Source: JAKFWI01 sp031399165 (GTDB lineage: Bacteria; Pseudomonadota; Alphaproteobacteria; Caulobacterales; Aquidulcibacteraceae). From it: 64,000 nucleotides of DNA. The notes under the pieces are model-generated. The model worked only from the letters and a program-made list of their open reading frames with translations, was not told the origin of the DNA and searched no databases. Positions 60,809 to 64,000 of the stretch are shown in pieces. Within the stretch, counting starts at the first letter, position 1; the number at the start of each line of letters is the position of its first letter. The stretch is taken from assembly GCA_031399165.1 (NCBI GenBank), contig JANNOO010000006.1:46932-110931 (forward strand), read 5' to 3'. The position numbers and the translations under genes were made by a program.

Positions 60809-61735
60809 TCAACCGCGTTGTAGCGCTTCAACGAAAGCGGCCGAAGACCGCCCCAGCGCCGCCAAGTCGTAGCCGCCCTCAAGAGTGGAGACAACTCGAC
60901 CTCCGCAATGGCGGCGCGCCAGTGAAAGCAGCGCACGTCCGCCCCAAGCATAATCAGATTCGTCCAATTGGAGATTCGCCAGCGGGTCAGCATTGTGGGC
61001 ATCAAAACCCGCCGAAATGATAATCAAATCAGGCGCGAAGGCATCCATGGCGGGTAGAACCAGGGTCTCCATGGCTTGCCGCCATACCGTGGAATCCGCT
61101 CCTGCCCGCAGGGGCGCGTTGACGATATTGTCGGCCGGGCCCCGCTCCGCCTCGGTTCCCGTGCCCGGATAGAACGGGTGCTCATGCGTCGATGCGTAAA
61201 GCAGATTCGGGTGCTTGGCCGCGACGGTCTGCGTGCCGTTGCCGTGATGCACATCGAAATCCATCACAGCGACACGCTTCAGCCCGTGCGCCGCCATCGC
61301 GTGCAGGGCGCCGATCGCGGCGTTGTTGTAGAGGCAAAAGCCCATCGCCCGCCAAGGCTCGGCATGATGGCCGGGCGGCCGCACGGCGCAGAACGCCGAA
61401 GCCGCTTCGCCCGCTTGCACCGCATCAATTGCCGCAATCACAGCCCCAGCCGCGCGGAGCGCCGCCTCCCGGCTGCCCGGCGAGACGGACGTATCCGGAT
61501 CAAGCGCTACCAACCCCCCACCCGGCGGCGGAAAGGCTGCGTCGAGATCATCAAGGTACCCGCGGTCATGGACGAGTTCGAGTTTGTCGCGCGTCGTCAT
61601 TGGCGCTTCGCGGCGATCGAGGTCCATCCCCTCCAGCGCCTTCAGCACCGCCGACAGCCGCGCCGGCCGCTCCGGATGGCCCGGCGGCACTTCGTGCTGA
61701 AGCATGGCGGGATGAGTAAACAGCGCGACGGTCAT
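60809..61735 (-). CDS. Histone-deacetylase-family amidohydrolase
   Basis: A 308-residue class II-like deacetylase. The active-site blocks RPPGHHAEPWRAMGFCLYN, DFDVHHGNGTQ and ISAGFDAHNADPL have the zinc Asp/His/Asp ligands and the general-base His pair. Bacterial members deacetylate polyamines or small compounds; given the polyamine genes in the window an acetylpolyamine substrate is possible, but nothing links them directly. Confidence 0.9.
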   Translation of the reverse strand: MTVALFTHPAMLQHEVPPGHPERPARLSAVLKALEGMDLDRREAPMTTRDKLELVHDRGYLDDLDAAFPPPGGGLVALDPDTSVSPGSREAALRAAGAVIAAIDAVQAGEAASAFCAVRPPGHHAEPWRAMGFCLYNNAAIGALHAMAAHGLKRVAVMDFDVHHGNGTQTVAAKHPNLLYASTHEHPFYPGTGTEAERGPADNIVNAPLRAGADSTVWRQAMETLVLPAMDAFAPDLIIISAGFDAHNADPLANLQLDESDYAWGGRALLSLARRHCGGRVVSTLEGGYDLAALGRSSAAFVEALQRG

Positions 61736-61783
61736 GACGCGCGATCTACCACGCGCGCAAAATCGATGCGACCAGCCGAGCCG

Positions 61784-62650
61784 CTATTTGACAGGTGAGA
61801 GCGATACCCCCGGCGGCGGCCCCGCGCTTTCAGGCACGAAGAAATCCGGCAGCAGCGGCTTTGTCGGATCGACGCGGTATTTGTCGAAATCGCGTTCGCC
61901 TTCTTCGTAGAGCAGAATGTCGTCAATAAAGAAATTGCCGCTGCACGTGCGCGCGGGGCGGTTGAAGATCACATAGGCGGCGTCGGCCATGATGTCAGGC
62001 GCGCGGGAGGCGCGCATACTTTCATCGCCGCCGAGCGCGTATTTCACCGCCGCCGTGGCGATCGCGGTGCGGGGCCAGAGCGCGTTGAACGCAACGCCCT
62101 GCCCCGCGAACTCAGCCGCCATGCCGAGCACGCACATGCTCATGCCATATTTTGCCATGGTGTAGGCAGTGTGGCCGGCGAACCATTTCGCGCTCATGTC
62201 CAGCGGCGGCGATAGATTGAGCACGTGCGGATTGGGAGCCTTCAGCAGGTGCGGCAGGCAGGCTTTCGACGTGAGAAACGTGCCACGCGTGTTGACGCTG
62301 TGCATCAAATCGTAGCGCTTCATATCGGTCTGCAATGTGCCCGTGAGCGTAATGGCTGACGCGTTGTTCACGCAGATATCGACGCCACCGAATTTCGCCA
62401 CGGTCTGCGCCACTGCGTCGGCGACGTTCGCCTCATCGCGCACGTCAACGATCAGCGGCAAGGCTTTGCCGCCGGCTTTCTCGATCTCCTCAGCGGCGCT
62501 GTAGATTGTTCCTGGCAGCTTCGGATGCGGCTCGGCGGTTTTGGCGGCGATCGCAATGTTGGCGCCGTCGCGCGCGGCGCGCAGCGCGATCGCAAGGCCA
62601 ATACCCCGGCTGGCGCCGGTAACAAACAGCGTCTTGCCTTGCAGATTCAT
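61784..62650 (-). CDS. SDR-family oxidoreductase (HSDL2-like)
   Basis: A 288-residue short-chain dehydrogenase. TGASRGIGLAIAL, DICVNNASAI, and the active YTMAK; the Ser of the triad lies in the LNLSPPLD block. The C-terminal tail around LLPDFFVPESAGPPPG is a feature of HSDL2-type lipid or steroid dehydrogenases. Monocistronic. Confidence 0.86.
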   Translation of the reverse strand: MNLQGKTLFVTGASRGIGLAIALRAARDGANIAIAAKTAEPHPKLPGTIYSAAEEIEKAGGKALPLIVDVRDEANVADAVAQTVAKFGGVDICVNNASAITLTGTLQTDMKRYDLMHSVNTRGTFLTSKACLPHLLKAPNPHVLNLSPPLDMSAKWFAGHTAYTMAKYGMSMCVLGMAAEFAGQGVAFNALWPRTAIATAAVKYALGGDESMRASRAPDIMADAAYVIFNRPARTCSGNFFIDDILLYEEGERDFDKYRVDPTKPLLPDFFVPESAGPPPGVSLSPVK

Positions 62651-62728
62651 GCCCTGCTCCCAATCTCGCTACGGCCTCGTTTTTGCCGCGCCTTTCGATC
62701 ATGATGCCTGCGGCTGGAGGCTAAATCT

Positions 62729-63268
62729 ATGAAATCTCGTCTGGCCATTTTGGCCCGTTCTATGGTCATCACGGCCTGTCTCGCGCTGGCCGGCTGTTTC
62801 ACCTCTGAAGCGCCGTTATTCTCAGGCCCGGGCGCGCCATTGCTTGGCCGCGGCCTGGTGGCCGTCACGACGCACGAAACCGGCGAAACCTCTGAAACCA
62901 GCCAGATACAATGGACCGCCAACGGCTATATCGAGCCCGGCGGAGAGGATGGCGGGGCCATGACCTTTCACCGCCTGCCCGGCAGCGGCTTGTTCTCTCC
63001 CTGGTATGTCGGCCAGGCGGCCGAGTCGGGCAAAGACGATAGCGGCCATATGTACGCATTGTACCGCAGGCAGGGCGACCGGCTGCACAGCTATGACCTC
63101 AGCTGTTCCGACCTGACCCCCGCCGAAGCGAGCGCCGCCCATCTGGTACGCAACGAATCCGGCGCGAAATGCACCGCCACCCGCGCCGGAGATCTGGCGG
63201 CCGCCTTCCGTCTCCTGGCCAAAAGAAAAACATTCAGCGGCTATATGACCGCCAAACCGGCTTCCTGA
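62729..63268 (+). CDS. Lipoprotein of unknown function
   Basis: A 179-residue protein with lipobox LALAGC (Cys23). The mature part has no recognisable domain: a beta-rich stretch (IQWTANGYIEPGG) then SYDLSCSDLTPAEA with one Cys and a second Cys near TKCTA-like GAKCTATRA, likely a disulfide. Divergent from the SDR gene. Confidence 0.65.
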   Translation: MKSRLAILARSMVITACLALAGCFTSEAPLFSGPGAPLLGRGLVAVTTHETGETSETSQIQWTANGYIEPGGEDGGAMTFHRLPGSGLFSPWYVGQAAESGKDDSGHMYALYRRQGDRLHSYDLSCSDLTPAEASAAHLVRNESGAKCTATRAGDLAAAFRLLAKRKTFSGYMTAKPAS

Positions 63269-63333
63269 CCGGGTGGAATTGAACAGCGGCCGGACGCGGC
63301 CTAAAATGCTGGGACTTTGGGAGGAAACATAAA

Positions 63334-63981
63334 ATGAGACTTCTGCTCGGCGCCGCGATTGCGGCACTGGCCTGCGGCGCGGCGTTCGCCCAGACCGTAT
63401 CGACAAGCGACAAAGGCCAGACTTTTTCGTTCGATAAGCCGCAAAAGTGGCCCGCCATGGAAGACAAGAGCGCCGCCGGCGAAGCGGTGAAGGTCTTTGT
63501 CGCGGGCACCGCGAATGAAGAATGCTGGTTCCTCGTCTATTCGCGGCCGGACACAGCCAGCGCGTCAGCAGCGAACGTGTCACGCTCGTGGAACAGGGAA
63601 ATTGCCGCCGCCGATTGGACCAAGACCACCGAGGGCGCGCCGTTGATCCGCGATGGCGCGACGTTCGTGTCGAGTACGGTCGATGCCTCGAAAACGTTCC
63701 CCGTCCAGCAGGCGATATTCAAGGGCAAGGACGGCAACGTCGTAGTGGCGATCCATCCGCGCCCCGGCCTGGAAGTACGCGCTTTTTGCGGCGCCTATGA
63801 CGGCAAGGATCACACCGCCGCGCTACAGACCGTGGCCGGCTCCGTAACGACCCCGAAGGACGCCGAATACAACGCGCAGATCGCCAGCGGCAAGGCGGCG
63901 GCGGAAGCGAAAGCGGCCGCTGATGCGGCAGCTGCCGCAGCGGCGGCTGAAGCCGCGGCCCAAGGCAAGAAGAAGAAATAA
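63334..63981 (+). CDS. Secreted protein of unknown function with Ala-rich tail
   Basis: A 215-residue exported protein: signal peptide ending AAFAQ (residue ~20), a ~150-residue globular part with two Cys (EECWFLVYS, RAFCGAYDG) and a C-terminal Ala/Lys helix ending in KKKK. A ribosome-binding GGGAGG lies 8 nt before the ATG. Not recognised; a small envelope or cell-surface protein is likely. Confidence 0.68.
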   Translation: MRLLLGAAIAALACGAAFAQTVSTSDKGQTFSFDKPQKWPAMEDKSAAGEAVKVFVAGTANEECWFLVYSRPDTASASAANVSRSWNREIAAADWTKTTEGAPLIRDGATFVSSTVDASKTFPVQQAIFKGKDGNVVVAIHPRPGLEVRAFCGAYDGKDHTAALQTVAGSVTTPKDAEYNAQIASGKAAAEAKAAADAAAAAAAAEAAAQGKKKK

Positions 63982-64000
63982 GCGCCGGCGCGCCGCCATC

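Noticed and set aside
60796..61005. N-terminal extension of the histidine phosphatase
   Set aside because: It overlaps the end of the deacetylase-family gene; ATG 60795 lies 13 bp after that stop.
1..64000. tRNA, rRNA, CRISPR, prophage or insertion sequence
   Set aside because: No cloverleaf, regularly spaced repeats, transposase or phage structural gene was found on reading through.

Overview
This is a dense, GC-rich 64 kb chromosomal window from an alphaproteobacterium. Gene content points to the Caulobacterales/Hyphomonadaceae side: a type II secretion cluster beside a TonB receptor and a large surface lipoprotein, a lptC-lptA-lptB-rpoN-hpf-ptsN block, a FlaEY-like flagellar protein and a long GspD. 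This placement comes from gene content and order, not from a marker gene. I found no rRNA, tRNA, insertion sequence, prophage or CRISPR array.

Layout. 1-2 kb: the 3' end of gluQ, a GT4 glycosyltransferase and the nucleoside phosphorylase ppnP. 2-24 kb: almost everything reads leftward and looks like one functional island. In transcription order it holds an S8 protease lipoprotein, a 942-residue duplicated beta-helix lipoprotein, a TonB-dependent receptor, the complete gspCDEFGHIJKLMN set, a small secreted protein and then pstSCA. gspO reads the other way from the pstS promoter region. A clear three-copy, 11-bp-period Pho box (5202-5234) lies in front of pstS. Together these suggest a phosphate-starvation scavenging and secretion module comparable to the ElpS/T2SS locus of Caulobacter.

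24.2-31.3 kb: a polyamine region. It has ornithine decarboxylase behind a structured leader with an internal repeated hairpin (probably the alphaproteobacterial speF-type RNA), a deoxyhypusine-synthase-like enzyme, and agmatine deiminase plus N-carbamoylputrescine amidase. Between them sit a lone TIR-like protein, an intergenic palindromic repeat, a tiny Gln/Asp-rich protein and a DUF4349 lipoprotein. 31.3-36.9 kb: a DUF262/DUF1524 GmrSD-like protein, a VanX-type dipeptidase, a membrane-anchored metallo-beta-lactamase-fold protein that has lost its metal ligands, a DUF3108 protein and a Gfo/Idh oxidoreductase. 36.9-48.9 kb: an NDP-sugar dehydratase, an inositol-phosphatase-family enzyme, an unknown membrane coiled-coil protein paired with a frameshifted vWA-like protein, a GIY-YIG-like small protein, MsrA, an M2 peptidase lipoprotein, a CHASE3 hybrid histidine kinase and the FlaEY-like beta-propeller protein.

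49-54.5 kb: ptsN, hpf, rpoN, lptB, lptA, lptC and rnd, all leftward, the usual alphaproteobacterial order linking LPS export to sigma-54. 54.6-64 kb: housekeeping and small accessory genes: an NTF2-like lipoprotein, purN, a GFA protein, a DUF2945-like protein, a brnTA toxin-antitoxin pair, ilvC, a TetR regulator with its own dyad operator, a VOC protein, ilvH, a histidine phosphatase, a histone-deacetylase-family enzyme, an SDR, and two secreted or lipoprotein genes of unknown role.
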